Source: DASUAO01 sp035763745 (lineage in GTDB: Bacteria > Actinomycetota > Acidimicrobiia > IMCC26256 > PALSA-555). From it: a stretch of 50,833 nucleotides of DNA. A model generated the notes under the pieces. It saw only the letters and a program-made list of their open reading frames with translations. It was not told where the DNA came from and made no database searches. The translations under genes were made by a program, and so were the position numbers. The stretch is taken from the NCBI GenBank assembly GCA_035763745.1, contig DASUAO010000051.1, forward strand, positions 1 to 50,833, given 5' to 3'. Of this stretch, positions 21,212 to 30,034 are shown piece after piece; the first letter of the stretch is position 1; every line of letters begins with the position of its first letter.

Positions 21212-23880
21212 TCGCGCGGCGGGTCGCCGCGGCCCTCCCCGTCCTCGCGCTCGTCACGTTCCTGGTGTGGTTCGGCAACGCCCAGGCGACGGACCGCTAC
21301 TGGATGACGCTCGGGATCGAGGCGCTGTGGGTCGCCACCGCGCTCGTCGGCCTCAACATCCTCGTCGGCGACCTCGGCCTCGTCTCGCTGGGCCACTTCG
21401 TGTTCTTCGTCATCGGGGGGTTCGCGGGCTCGATCTGGGCGGTGCAGGCCTGGGGCCTCGACCCCTGGCTCGGCTTCCCGGCCGCGCTCGTGGTCGGCAT
21501 GGCGCTCGGTGCGCTGCTCGCGCTGACCTGCTGTCACCTCCGCGGCTTCTACCTGACCGTGGTCACCCTCGCGTTCGGCCTGGTGTCGACCGCGCTCGCG
21601 CTGCTGATCGAGGGGCCCTTCGGCGGGCTCCAGGGCCGTCCGGTCGAGCAGCCCCTCGACACGAGCTTCGGCTTCCTCGACGCGTCCAACCCGAACCGGC
21701 CGTTCGTGGGGCTCTACTGGATCGGCGTCGTGATGCTCGGACTCGGGCTCTTCGCGACCCGGAACCTCCGCCACAGCCGGTGGGGACGCGCGTACCGCGC
21801 GATCCGCGAGGCGGAGCTCGCCGCGCAGGCGAGCGGGGTCCGGACGTACTGGTACAAGGTCTCGGGCTTCGCGCTCTCGGCCGGGATCGTCGCCACCGCC
21901 GGCGTGCTCGCCGCCCAGACCAACCTCCAGGTCACGATGCTCGACGGCACCTCGATGGTCGGGCGGTCCTTCGAGTGGCTCATCTTCCTGATCGTCGCGG
22001 GTGTGGGCACGCTCGCCGGACCGGTCGTCGGCGCGTTCGTGTTCACCCTCGGCTTCGGCATCGCGATCGGCGGCGCGACCATCACCGACCGCCTCGGCGC
22101 CTACGAGACCCTCTTCAACGCCGCGCTCGTGATCGCCGTCGTGATCATCGCCCCCCGGGGCCTGGTCGGCGCGCTCCGCCAGGGGGTCGGCGCCCTCATC
22201 GGCCGCCTCGGGATGCAGCCCCGTTCCGTCAAGACCGCGCCCCTCCCCCGCGAGCGCACCCTCCCACGGCCGCGGCACCGCGCCGGCGACGAGGACGACA
22301 GCACCGACGCGCTGCTGGTCGTCGAGGGGGTCACGATCCGCTTCGGTGGTCTCGCGGCCGTGCGCGCCGCGGATCTCACCGTGCGCACCGGATCGGTCCA
22401 CGGACTCATCGGGCCGAACGGCTCTGGGAAGTCGACGCTCGTCAACATCATCACGGGCGTCTACCGTCCCGAGACCGGGCGGGTTCGCTTCCGGGGCGAG
22501 CCGATCGACTCGCTCACGGTCCACGCGATCAGCCGCCGGGGGATCGCCCGCACGTTCCAGAACGTGCAGCTCTGCCGCCGGATGACCGCGATCGACAACG
22601 TCATGGTGGGCCTGCACGGGCGCACCCGCGTGGACCTCGCCCGCTCGTTGCTGCTCCCGGCATCGTTGCGCGGCGAGGAGCGGCGCGCACGCGAACGGGC
22701 GCGAGAGCTCCTCGCGTTCGTGGGGCTCTCCGGGCGCGAGCACGACCGCGCCGGGAACTTCCCCTACGCGGACCAGCGGCGCCTCGAGATCGCCCGCGCG
22801 CTCGCCTCCGACCCCGACCTCGTCGTCCTCGACGAGCCCGCCGCGGGGATGAACCCGACCGAGGCGCAGGCCCTGATCACGCTCGTCCGAGAGATCCGCG
22901 ACGCCGGGATCACCGTCGTGCTCATCGAGCACCGCATGGAGGTGGTCATGGGGGTCTCGGACGTGATCACGGTCCTCGACGCGGGCGAGGTCATCGCGCA
23001 CGGGACACCGCAGGAGGTGCAGGACAACCCGCTGGTGATCGAGGCCTACCTCGGTGAGCGGGTCGAGCCCGACGCCGCACCGGCCGTCGATGCCGGGGCG
23101 CCGGTGCCCGCGGGGGTCGCCACCGACGCCGGCGGCGCCGAACGACCGGCCGACGGGGACGCCGTCCTCACGGTGCGGGGCCTGGCCGTGGAGTACGGCG
23201 CCGTGCGGGCGTTGCGCGGCGTCGACCTCGACGTGGGCCAGGGCGAGGTCGTGGCCCTGATCGGCAGCAACGGTGCAGGGAAGTCCACGAGCCTCAAGAC
23301 CATCTCGGGGATGGCGGAGCTGAACAAGGCGGTCCGGGGCGAGATCGTGTTCGCCGGCGAGCGCGTCGATCGGCGGCCCGCGCACCGCATCGCCCGGATG
23401 GGGCTCGCGCACGTGCCCGAGGGCCGGCGGCTGTTCCCGGAGTCGACGGTCGAGGAGAACCTCGCGCTCGGTGGCTACGGCCGGGCCGACGCCGCGCTGG
23501 GCCGCTCGCTCGACGCGATCTATGACCGGTTCCCGATCCTCGCCACCCGCCGGCACATGGCGGCCGGGCTCCTCTCGGGTGGCGAGCAGCAGATGCTCGC
23601 GATCGGGCGGGGCCTCGCGTCCGACCCCCAGTTCCTGCTCCTCGACGAGCCGTCCCTCGGGCTCGCGCCGCTCGTCGCGGAGGAGGTCTTCCGGATCGTC
23701 CGGACGCTCGCCGACGACGGGCTCTCCGTGCTCGTCGTCGAGCAGATGGCCACCCGCGCCCTCGCGATCGCCGATCGCGGGTACGTCCTGGAGACCGGTG
23801 CCGTGGTCGCCGCGGGCCTGGCCACCCGCCTCGCCCAGGACCCGGTCATCAAGCGGGCGTACCTCGGCGACGCCGACTGA
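21208..23880 (+). CDS. LivM-LivG-LivF triple-fusion ABC transporter protein
   Basis: One uninterrupted 890-residue frame joins three subunits. Residues 1 to about 335 are a LivM permease (about eight membrane helices; LNILVGDLGLVSLGHFVFFV, AYRAIREAELAAQASGV as cytoplasmic coupling loop). After a charged linker (about 340-366), residues 368-612 are a LivG ATPase: Walker A GPNGSGKST (402-410), Q-loop FQNVQLCRRM, Walker B LVVLDEPAAGMNP, switch His in LIEHRMEV. A second linker (about 613-650, Ala/Asp/Pro-rich) leads to a LivF ATPase: Walker A GSNGAGKST (686-694), signature LSGGEQQMLAIGRGL, Walker B LLLDEPSLGLAP. LivG's signature is degenerate (NFPYADQRRLEIARAL). The start GTG 21208 overlaps the livH stop. 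Confidence 0.92.
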   Translation: MIARRVAAALPVLALVTFLVWFGNAQATDRYWMTLGIEALWVATALVGLNILVGDLGLVSLGHFVFFVIGGFAGSIWAVQAWGLDPWLGFPAALVVGMALGALLALTCCHLRGFYLTVVTLAFGLVSTALALLIEGPFGGLQGRPVEQPLDTSFGFLDASNPNRPFVGLYWIGVVMLGLGLFATRNLRHSRWGRAYRAIREAELAAQASGVRTYWYKVSGFALSAGIVATAGVLAAQTNLQVTMLDGTSMVGRSFEWLIFLIVAGVGTLAGPVVGAFVFTLGFGIAIGGATITDRLGAYETLFNAALVIAVVIIAPRGLVGALRQGVGALIGRLGMQPRSVKTAPLPRERTLPRPRHRAGDEDDSTDALLVVEGVTIRFGGLAAVRAADLTVRTGSVHGLIGPNGSGKSTLVNIITGVYRPETGRVRFRGEPIDSLTVHAISRRGIARTFQNVQLCRRMTAIDNVMVGLHGRTRVDLARSLLLPASLRGEERRARERARELLAFVGLSGREHDRAGNFPYADQRRLEIARALASDPDLVVLDEPAAGMNPTEAQALITLVREIRDAGITVVLIEHRMEVVMGVSDVITVLDAGEVIAHGTPQEVQDNPLVIEAYLGERVEPDAAPAVDAGAPVPAGVATDAGGAERPADGDAVLTVRGLAVEYGAVRALRGVDLDVGQGEVVALIGSNGAGKSTSLKTISGMAELNKAVRGEIVFAGERVDRRPAHRIARMGLAHVPEGRRLFPESTVEENLALGGYGRADAALGRSLDAIYDRFPILATRRHMAAGLLSGGEQQMLAIGRGLASDPQFLLLDEPSLGLAPLVAEEVFRIVRTLADDGLSVLVVEQMATRALAIADRGYVLETGAVVAAGLATRLAQDPVIKRAYLGDAD

Positions 23881-23952
23881 GCACACACGCCACTCCCGCG
23901 TCGCCATCGGGGGCGATCGGCTCCGCTCGGGGGTCATTCGGTCCCGGAAGGC

Positions 23953-24981
23953 GTGACCACGGGTGCCAGAATCGGCCTCGTGGACCAGGACCCCCAGGGT
24001 GTCGTCCCCATCATCGACGGATTCCAGGTCGTCGAGCGCGAGTACTCCGACGATCCGGACGGGTTCAGCGTCGGCCTGGCGAACATCCACGCCGCCGTGC
24101 CCGGCATCGAGGAGAACAAGGCCAAGATCGAGCGCGCGGCACGGATCTTCGGAGAGCTGGGGGTCAACGTCGCGATCTTCCCCGAGTTCGCGCTGTCCGG
24201 CTACTTCTGGGACGACGAACCAGCCTGCCGGGCATACATGGACCAGGCACTGACCGAGAACCACCTGGACTGGATTGCCCAAGTGCTGCTGCCCCTCTGC
24301 ACGGGCGAGCTGAAGGCGATCATCATCAACAACCTGACCGCGGCTCCCACCGGCCGGTACCGGAACCGGACGATCATCGTCTCGCCGGTCGTCGAGGATC
24401 CGCTCGACCCCGTGCACTCCTACGACAAGATCTTCCTCCCGGGCATCGAGAAGGTCTTCACGGACTCAGGCACCGATGAGCGGCTGGTGATCGACGCGGC
24501 GGGGGGCACGGGGCGGTTCGGTTTCACCACGTGCTACGACTACCTGTTCACCGAGCTGCTTCGTCGCTATGCCTTCGATGACCATGTCGACGCCATCGTG
24601 CAGATCGCGTCATGGCGCGCGGCGTCGAGCCGGGAGTACCCGCGCATGAACGTCCGGACCGAGCTGTACTACGGGGAGCTCTGGGACTCTGTGCTCGGTG
24701 CCGCGTCGGCTCAGAACCAACTGTGGACCATCGCCTGCAATGCGGTGGGGCGCCATGGGATCACAGGTGAGGCGTTCTGGGGTGGCTCGGGCATCTGGGC
24801 CCCGTCGGGCATCAAGCTCGTCCAGGCCTCGCACTTCAACGAGGAGCTCCTGGTCGTGCGCAATCTCGACATCCAAGGTGGGCGTCAATTCGAGCTCGAC
24901 GACTTCAACTACGAGTTCGACTTCCGCCAGGTCTACCGCCCGATGGCAGCCGGACCGGCGGTCACGGAATCGATCGAATGA
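23953..24981 (+). CDS. Nitrilase-superfamily carbon-nitrogen hydrolase
   Basis: The 342-residue enzyme has the full Glu-Lys-Cys triad of the nitrilase superfamily: Glu78 in AIFPEFALSGY, Lys159 in SYDKIFLPG, and Cys194 in FTTCYDYLF. A further IASWRA and NQLWTIACNAVGRHG (about 222 and 255) fit the alpha-beta-beta-alpha sandwich. These enzymes cleave amides, carbamoyl compounds or nitriles. Its position 72 bases after the Liv-type transporter genes suggests it processes the imported compound, releasing ammonia. GTG 23953 is used as start; GTG 23980 is an alternative. The N-terminal 35 residues are longer than usual. The exact substrate class is not determinable. Confidence 0.88.
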   Translation: MTTGARIGLVDQDPQGVVPIIDGFQVVEREYSDDPDGFSVGLANIHAAVPGIEENKAKIERAARIFGELGVNVAIFPEFALSGYFWDDEPACRAYMDQALTENHLDWIAQVLLPLCTGELKAIIINNLTAAPTGRYRNRTIIVSPVVEDPLDPVHSYDKIFLPGIEKVFTDSGTDERLVIDAAGGTGRFGFTTCYDYLFTELLRRYAFDDHVDAIVQIASWRAASSREYPRMNVRTELYYGELWDSVLGAASAQNQLWTIACNAVGRHGITGEAFWGGSGIWAPSGIKLVQASHFNEELLVVRNLDIQGGRQFELDDFNYEFDFRQVYRPMAAGPAVTESIE

Positions 24982-25394
24982 TGCATCCGACCCTCGGATC
25001 GAGATTCTCCGAAGCCGGAGCGCCCTCGTACCCCACGTCACCCCGCCGTTCGGGAATGTCCTCAGGCAGGACGTCGCAGAAGACGAATCCGTCAGGCACG
25101 TGACGTCGACGGCACCCGATCGGTCTCGCTCGAGGTCATTGCGGAAACGTCGCCTGGCTCGATCGCCCAGGATCCCTGCGATCCCACTCGACCGGCTCGG
25201 ATCGCGAAGCTAGCGGCACTCGAGTTGATCGCTCGCAGAACCCGACGCCCACCTCGAGCGCAGGGCCGGGTTCCGCTGCTCCGAGCCGAATGACGTCCTC
25301 GGGTCGACCTCAGCATCCAAGCCCTTCGCAACGGGATCGACGGCTCGTAGCATCCGGTTCCCGACGCGCGTCGGGGTGACGGGAGGCCGAGGCC
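24982..25394. other. Gene-poor stretch with weak coding traces
   Basis: Codon bias is weak on both strands. On the minus strand, about 25100-24970, a frame reading DGFVFCDVLPEDIPERRGDVGY followed by a stop looks faintly gene-like and overlaps the nitrilase 3' end, perhaps a decayed gene end. No structured RNA or repeat was recognised. Confidence 0.4.
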
Positions 25395-26807
25395 ATGGCG
25401 ATGCGATCGGTGGAGACCGACTACCTGGTCGTGGGCGCGGGCGCGATGGGCATGGCCTTCACCGACGCGCTGATCGACCACGCCGACGTGCACGTGACGA
25501 TCGTCGACCGCCGCCACACCGCCAGCGGGCACTGGCAGGACGCGTACCCGTTCGTCCAGCTGCACCAGGCGTCGCTCTTCTACGGCGTTGCGTCGACCGT
25601 GCTCGGGAGCGGCGCCGTGCAGCAGCACGGCCCGGAGTCCGGGCTCCAGGAACGCGCCCACCAGCCGGAGATCCAGGCCTACTACGACGACATCCTGCGA
25701 CGCCGCTTCGCCGGCACGGGACGCGTCACCTTCCTCGGCGGACACGAGTACCACACCGACGGCAGCTCCCAGCTCGCGACGTCCCTGCTGTCGGGCGAGA
25801 CCGTCGCGATCGACGTACGGCGGCGCGTCGTCGACGCCACCTACCTCTCGCCGACGGTCCCGGCGACGACACCCCCGCCGTTCGGCGTCGCCGACGACGT
25901 CCCCGTCATCCCGGTCAACGAGCTGGCTCGGATGACCGACGCGCCGAGCCGCTACGTGATCGTCGGCTCGGGGAAGACCGCCACCGACGGGATCGTGTTC
26001 CTGCTGACGAACGGGGTGGCACCGGACCGCATCGTCTGGGTGCGCCCGCGTGACCCGTGGATGCTCAACCGGGCCGTCGTCCAGCCCGACCCGGTGGTGG
26101 CGCTCACCCTCGCCGCCGACACCATGGCTGCGGCGGCCGATGCCGCGTCGCTCGACGACCTGTTCCTGCGCCTCGAGGCGGCCGGTGTGATGCTCCGGGT
26201 CGACACCGACGTGGTGCCCACCATGGCCAAGACCCCGACGCTCGGCGCCTGGGAGCTCGAGCTGCTCCGCACCATCGAGCATGTCGTGCGCCTCGGCCAC
26301 GTCCGGCACGTGACCCGCGACGAGATCGTCCTCGGCGACGGGACCGTCCCCCTCGCGCCCGGTTCGCTCGTGGTGCACTGCGCGGCCTCCGGGCTGCAGT
26401 ACCCGCCGCTCGTGCCGATCTGGGGGCCGGACGCGATCCGGCTCCAGACGATCCGGGCCGGCTTCCCGTGCTTCTGCGCCGCACTGGCCGGCTACGTCGA
26501 GGCGACCCGTGACGACGACCGGGAGCGCAACCGGCTCTGTCCCCCCAACACCCTCCCCGACGACCCGGCCAGCTGGGCCCGGATGCAGGTCGTCGGAACC
26601 CTCGCCGCGCGTGCCTACGGCGCCGAGCCGGACATCGCCGACTGGGCCAACGCATGCGCCCTCAACCCGGCACGCATCGCTCCGGCGCAGCGCGACGACC
26701 CCGCGGTGCATGCCGCGTCCGCACGCGTTGCCGACGGCACCGAGCGCGGGCTCGCTCGCCTGGCCGACCTCGCCGGCGAGCCTCTGCCCAGCGCCGACGA
26801 GGCGTGA
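25395..26807 (+). CDS. NAD(P)/FAD-binding oxidoreductase
   Basis: The 470-residue protein begins YLVVGAGAMGMAFTDAL (about 10-26), a dinucleotide-binding GxGxxG motif, followed by VTIVDRRHTASGHW, the acidic strand end and a GHW/Y stretch as in flavin-containing monooxygenase-like proteins. SRYVIVGSGKTATDG (about 193-207) is a second GxGxT/A nucleotide-binding motif, consistent with two Rossmann folds for FAD and NAD(P)H. VVHCAASG near 335 matches the ATG-like motif of flavoprotein monooxygenases. It probably oxidises a small organic substrate. It is followed after 196 bases by the Coq4-like gene on the same strand. Confidence 0.82.
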   Translation: MAMRSVETDYLVVGAGAMGMAFTDALIDHADVHVTIVDRRHTASGHWQDAYPFVQLHQASLFYGVASTVLGSGAVQQHGPESGLQERAHQPEIQAYYDDILRRRFAGTGRVTFLGGHEYHTDGSSQLATSLLSGETVAIDVRRRVVDATYLSPTVPATTPPPFGVADDVPVIPVNELARMTDAPSRYVIVGSGKTATDGIVFLLTNGVAPDRIVWVRPRDPWMLNRAVVQPDPVVALTLAADTMAAAADAASLDDLFLRLEAAGVMLRVDTDVVPTMAKTPTLGAWELELLRTIEHVVRLGHVRHVTRDEIVLGDGTVPLAPGSLVVHCAASGLQYPPLVPIWGPDAIRLQTIRAGFPCFCAALAGYVEATRDDDRERNRLCPPNTLPDDPASWARMQVVGTLAARAYGAEPDIADWANACALNPARIAPAQRDDPAVHAASARVADGTERGLARLADLAGEPLPSADEA

Positions 26808-27003
26808 ACCCGGGCGGCGTGCCGCGCCCGGTCGAGATCGTGCAGGACGACGGATGCCCGTCGTCGCCGATCGGGGCAGTGGGCACGGGTCGAGTGAGCG
26901 CGTATCATCGACATCCACGCGCAACGCGCCGACATGTGGCCCGTGACCGGGGCAGCGAACGCCGTCGGCGTGCGCAGCGCATCACGAGCCAGGGGGACGC
27001 GTC

Positions 27004-28098
27004 GTGGCCGAGATGACCGAGTTCAGCGAGTCGCCGCCAGATCACGACGAGATCATCGCGGTGGCTCGGGGCATCGCGACCGCAGCGGCGCCGGCCGAGG
27101 GCCTCACGGAGGCACAGTCGGCGTTGCTCCAGGCGCTGACGAAGGCCCTGACCGACGTCGAGGTGGACTACGACTCCCTCGAACCGCTCGGCCCGGACGC
27201 CCTGGCGGCGGCGCTCGCCGACCACGGGCCGCAGTACCGCCGGCGCATCGTGCACCACATGGTGCTCGCCGAGCTCATCCTCCGTCCGCTGCCGGCCGAG
27301 GTGGCCGACCGAGTGGATGCGTACAGCCGGGCGCTGGGGATCGAGGACGACTTCGTCCGGGTCGCCCGCCGGTACGCCGACGGCGCGTTCGGGCTCGCCT
27401 GGTGCGACCTGCGCCGCAGCGGGTTCACCGACCGCTGGGACGATGACCACATGAACCCGCTCCACACCAAGGCGCGGTTCGAGGATCCCTTCGACGCCGC
27501 CGTCGCGGACCCCGAACTCGAGCGGCAGTGGCTCACGTTCGAGAATCGCGACCCCGGGTCGCTGGGGCGCGCGGTGTGGGACATGTACCAGATGCGCCAG
27601 TTCGCGGTGCCCGGCTCGCCGAACGGCGCGGCGGCCTACCTCGCCCAGCACGACTTCGTCCACGTCCTCGCCGACTACGGCACCAACCTCGAGGGTGAGC
27701 TCGAGGTGTTCGCGTTCCTCGGGCGGGCCGACCCCGACCCGAAGGGATTCGCGTGGCTCGCAACGGTCATCGGGCTGTTCGAGACCGGCTACGTCCACCA
27801 GCAGGGCTTCCTCCAGGCCGACGTGCGCGACCGGCACCTCCAGAGCCCGGGGATGCGCACCCGCCTCGCCGATGCCATCCGCCGCGGCAAGGTGGTGTGC
27901 GAGGGGTTCGGACAGGACCTCCTGAGCGTCGACTACCACGAGTGGGTCGATCTCTCGATCGACGAGGCGCGGGCGCGGGTGCACGTCCCACCGAAGTCCG
28001 AGGAGGCGGTGCACTGCGGCTCCGCCGGCGTGTTCGACCCGGCCGGGATGTCGGAGGCGCAGCGCCAGGCGGCCGCGGACGCCGGACGCGTCCTCTGA
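27004..28098 (+). CDS. Coq4-family-like protein
   Basis: The 364-residue protein carries AQHDFVHVLADYGTNLEGEL (from about 214): the HDxxH-type zinc-binding signature (His216, Asp217, His220) followed by a conserved glutamate, as in Coq4. Coq4 proteins assist ubiquinone ring modification; bacterial relatives occur next to quinone or aromatic pathway genes. Additional segments GSLGRAVWDMYQMRQFAVPG and AFAFLGRADPDPKGF-like text around 195-250 fit the family's helical fold. The N-terminal about 150 residues and the C-terminal about 70 are extra compared with Coq4 (about 230). GTG 27004 is used as start; ATG 27013 is possible. It abuts the convergent gene: its stop TGA and the neighbour's stop form TGATCA. 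Confidence 0.7.
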   Translation: MAEMTEFSESPPDHDEIIAVARGIATAAAPAEGLTEAQSALLQALTKALTDVEVDYDSLEPLGPDALAAALADHGPQYRRRIVHHMVLAELILRPLPAEVADRVDAYSRALGIEDDFVRVARRYADGAFGLAWCDLRRSGFTDRWDDDHMNPLHTKARFEDPFDAAVADPELERQWLTFENRDPGSLGRAVWDMYQMRQFAVPGSPNGAAAYLAQHDFVHVLADYGTNLEGELEVFAFLGRADPDPKGFAWLATVIGLFETGYVHQQGFLQADVRDRHLQSPGMRTRLADAIRRGKVVCEGFGQDLLSVDYHEWVDLSIDEARARVHVPPKSEEAVHCGSAGVFDPAGMSEAQRQAAADAGRVL

Positions 28099-28491
28099 TC
28101 AGCCGGTGAACTTCGGCGTCACGGGGACGGCCGGGCCTCGATCGCGCAGTGCCTCGAAGCGCTCGTCCAGCTCCGCCGTCGCCGCCTCGGTCGTCGTGAG
28201 CTCCGTCCACCGGTAGGGCAGGGGTACGCCGAGCCGCTCGAGCAGGGCTGCAGCCGCCGCGACCATGTCCGACTGGATGGGCGTGCGCGAGCGCGTGACG
28301 GACGCATCGAACGACGGCGTCGGGGTGGACGGGAGCGTGACGGTGTCGGTCCGGGGCGTGGCGAGGGTGAGGGCACCGCTCGCATCGTTCGCGGGAACGG
28401 GATTCGAGAGCACCTTGCCCGAGAGCCCGTCGAAGGACTGACCCGCGGGCACGCTGTCGAAGGGGTTGACATCCGGACCGCCGCCCCCCAT
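28099..28491 (-). CDS. Unknown Pro/Ser/Thr-rich protein divergent from tetR
   Basis: I use ATG 28491, giving 130 residues starting MGGGGPDVNPFDSVPAG; an ATG at 28536 would put the whole TetR operator in the coding region, which is less likely. GGAG lies only one base before ATG 28491, so the start is uncertain. The N-terminal 70 residues are low-complexity (TLATPRTDTVTLPSTPTPSF), the rest helical (MVAAAAALLERLGVPL, TAELDERFEALRDRG). No family is recognised. Divergent placement from a TetR gene over a shared palindrome suggests it is a target of that regulator. Its C-terminal TPKFTG resembles that of the protein at 5116. Confidence 0.55.
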   Translation of the reverse strand: MGGGGPDVNPFDSVPAGQSFDGLSGKVLSNPVPANDASGALTLATPRTDTVTLPSTPTPSFDASVTRSRTPIQSDMVAAAAALLERLGVPLPYRWTELTTTEAATAELDERFEALRDRGPAVPVTPKFTG

Positions 28492-28495
28492 ACTC

Positions 28496-28527
28496 CTGAC
28501 AATGTTCGTTTTTCCGATGATTGTCAG
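28496..28527. promoter_or_regulatory. Palindromic operator between the TetR gene and the unknown gene
   Basis: CTGACAAT (28496-28503) and ATTGTCAG (28520-28527) are perfect 8-bp inverted arms separated by 16 bases. The site lies 30 bases before the tetR start and at the start region of the divergent gene, the normal place for a TetR-family autorepressor operator. Confidence 0.7.
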
Positions 28528-28557
28528 CCGTTTCATAGGTCGTCAGGAGCGGGACGC

Positions 28558-29217
28558 GTGAGCGCGGCCCCGAAGGCGGCGAGCGGGGCGCCGGCGCGGC
28601 CCGACCGCCGGGCCGTCCGTCGCCAGGAGACCAAGGACGAGATCGTCGCCGCGGCCTGGGAGCTGGTCCGCGAGCAGGGCCTCGCCGGCCTGGCGATGCG
28701 GGACCTCGGACAGCGGGTCGGCATGCGGGCGCAGTCGATCTACTCGTACTTCGCGTCGAAGCACGAGATCTACGACGCGATGTTCCACGAGGGCTACCTG
28801 GCGTTCGCCGCGGCGATGGCCGATGGCATCGATCCCGCGCGCGCGGTGGACCCCGACCCGTCGGCCGCCGCCCGCCGGGCCGCCCACGGGTTCTTCGAGT
28901 TCTGCACGTCCGACCCGGTCCGCTACCAGCTGCTCTTCCAGCGGACCATCCCCGACTTCGTCCCGTCCGAAGCGAGCTACACGGTGGCGCTCGAGGCCTA
29001 CGAGGCGACGCGGGCGCAGATGGCGCGCTTCGGCATCACCGAACCGGAAGCCCTCGACCTGTGGACCGCGATGCTCACCGGCCTCACCGACCAGCAGATC
29101 TCCAACGACCCCGGCGGCGACCGCTGGGAGCGGCTGATCGACCGAGCCGTCCACATGTTCCTGCGCGAGATCGCCCCGCACGCCCTCGAGAACCAGACCG
29201 AAAGGAACCGACGATGA
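28558..29217 (+). CDS. TetR-family transcriptional regulator
   Basis: The 219-residue regulator starts at GTG 28558, with AGGAGC upstream. RQETKDEIVAAAWELVREQG...LAMRDLGQRVGMRAQSIYSYFASKHEIYDAMF (about 22-76) is a complete TetR helix-turn-helix domain with the usual SIYSYFASK recognition helix. The C-terminal half is the ligand-binding domain (YQLLFQRTIPDF and following). Its ATGA stop overlaps the start of the DinB-like gene, so regulator and enzymes form one operon. The palindrome at 28496-28527 is the probable binding site. Inducer unknown. Confidence 0.93.
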   Translation: MSAAPKAASGAPARPDRRAVRRQETKDEIVAAAWELVREQGLAGLAMRDLGQRVGMRAQSIYSYFASKHEIYDAMFHEGYLAFAAAMADGIDPARAVDPDPSAAARRAAHGFFEFCTSDPVRYQLLFQRTIPDFVPSEASYTVALEAYEATRAQMARFGITEPEALDLWTAMLTGLTDQQISNDPGGDRWERLIDRAVHMFLREIAPHALENQTERNRR

Positions 29218-29981
29218 GCACCACCATCACCGACGTCGCGAAGAAGGCGCCGTTCACCCACGCCGAGGCCATGGAGCTGCAAGCCGCCGAGCTCGAACGG
29301 ACCCTCGACTTCCTCCGGTCCCTCGATGCCGCCGACTGGACGACCCAGACCGTCTGCCCCGACTGGGACGTGCACCGCATGTACCTGCACGTGCTCGGTG
29401 CCTGCGAGGCCGCGGCCTCGATGAAGGAGAACCTCCACCAGATGCTGGCCGCGAAGCGTCTCCAGAAGTCCCACGGCGGTCCGCTCGAAGCGGGCCTCTC
29501 GGCGGTGCAGGTGCGGGAGCGGCTCGACCTCTCCCCCGCCGAGCTCGTCGAGCGCTTCGCCGCGGTCGCCCCCGTGACCGTCCGCAAGCGCACCCGGATG
29601 CCTGCGCTCATGCGTCGCATGCCGATGAAGATCGACGGGCCGGTCGTGGAGACCTGGAAGCTCGGCTACCTCGTCGACACCATCTACCTGCGTGACCTCT
29701 GGATGCATCGCGTCGACGCAGCCCGGGCCACCGGCCGCGACCTCGCGCTCAGCGCGGGTCACGACGGACGGATCGTCGCCGACGTGGTCGCCGAGTGGGC
29801 CCGGCGCCACGGCCGGCCCTTCACCCTCACGCTGACCGGGATCGCCGGCGGCACCTACACTGCGCCCGACACCGGGACCGCGACCCCGGTCACCCTCGAA
29901 CTCGACGCGGTCGAGTTCTGCCAGATCCTGGCCGGCCGCGGCGAAGCCACCGGCCTGCTCGAGACGATCGTCCCGTTCTGA
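29214..29981 (+). CDS. DinB/maleylpyruvate-isomerase-like protein
   Basis: The 255-residue protein has the N-terminal pattern of mycothiol-dependent maleylpyruvate isomerase/DinB proteins: LERTLDFLRSLDAADWTTQTVCPDWDVHRMYLHVLGACEAA (about 25-66), where W..T.CP.WDV...H is the metal-binding region. VVETWKLGYLVDTIYLRDLWMHRVD (about 145-170) supplies the third His (MHR). C-terminal LTLTGIAGGTYT and LDAVEFCQILAGRGEATGLL match the SCP2-like small domain of the family. It may use mycothiol in an isomerisation or transfer reaction. It overlaps tetR by ATGA and precedes the metallo-beta-lactamase gene. Its last 38 bases are duplicated at 30900-30937. Confidence 0.85.
   Translation: MSTTITDVAKKAPFTHAEAMELQAAELERTLDFLRSLDAADWTTQTVCPDWDVHRMYLHVLGACEAAASMKENLHQMLAAKRLQKSHGGPLEAGLSAVQVRERLDLSPAELVERFAAVAPVTVRKRTRMPALMRRMPMKIDGPVVETWKLGYLVDTIYLRDLWMHRVDAARATGRDLALSAGHDGRIVADVVAEWARRHGRPFTLTLTGIAGGTYTAPDTGTATPVTLELDAVEFCQILAGRGEATGLLETIVPF
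29944..29981. repeat. 38-bp direct repeat, copy 1 (end of DinB-like gene)
   Basis: AAGCCACCGGCCTGCTCGAG followed by ACGATCGTCCCGTTCTGA; 37 of 38 bases match 30900-30937. Confidence 0.95.
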
Positions 29982-30034
29982 ACCCGGACGCAGCTCCGAC
30001 CATTGGCGTTCACGACGACCAGGAGGAACCACCC

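Noticed and set aside
21061..24417. Very long open frame on the minus strand opposite the Liv-type genes
   Set aside because: Its codons mirror the real plus-strand genes (antisense of G/C-rich third positions), it has low-complexity Arg/Asp/Glu composition and no domain.
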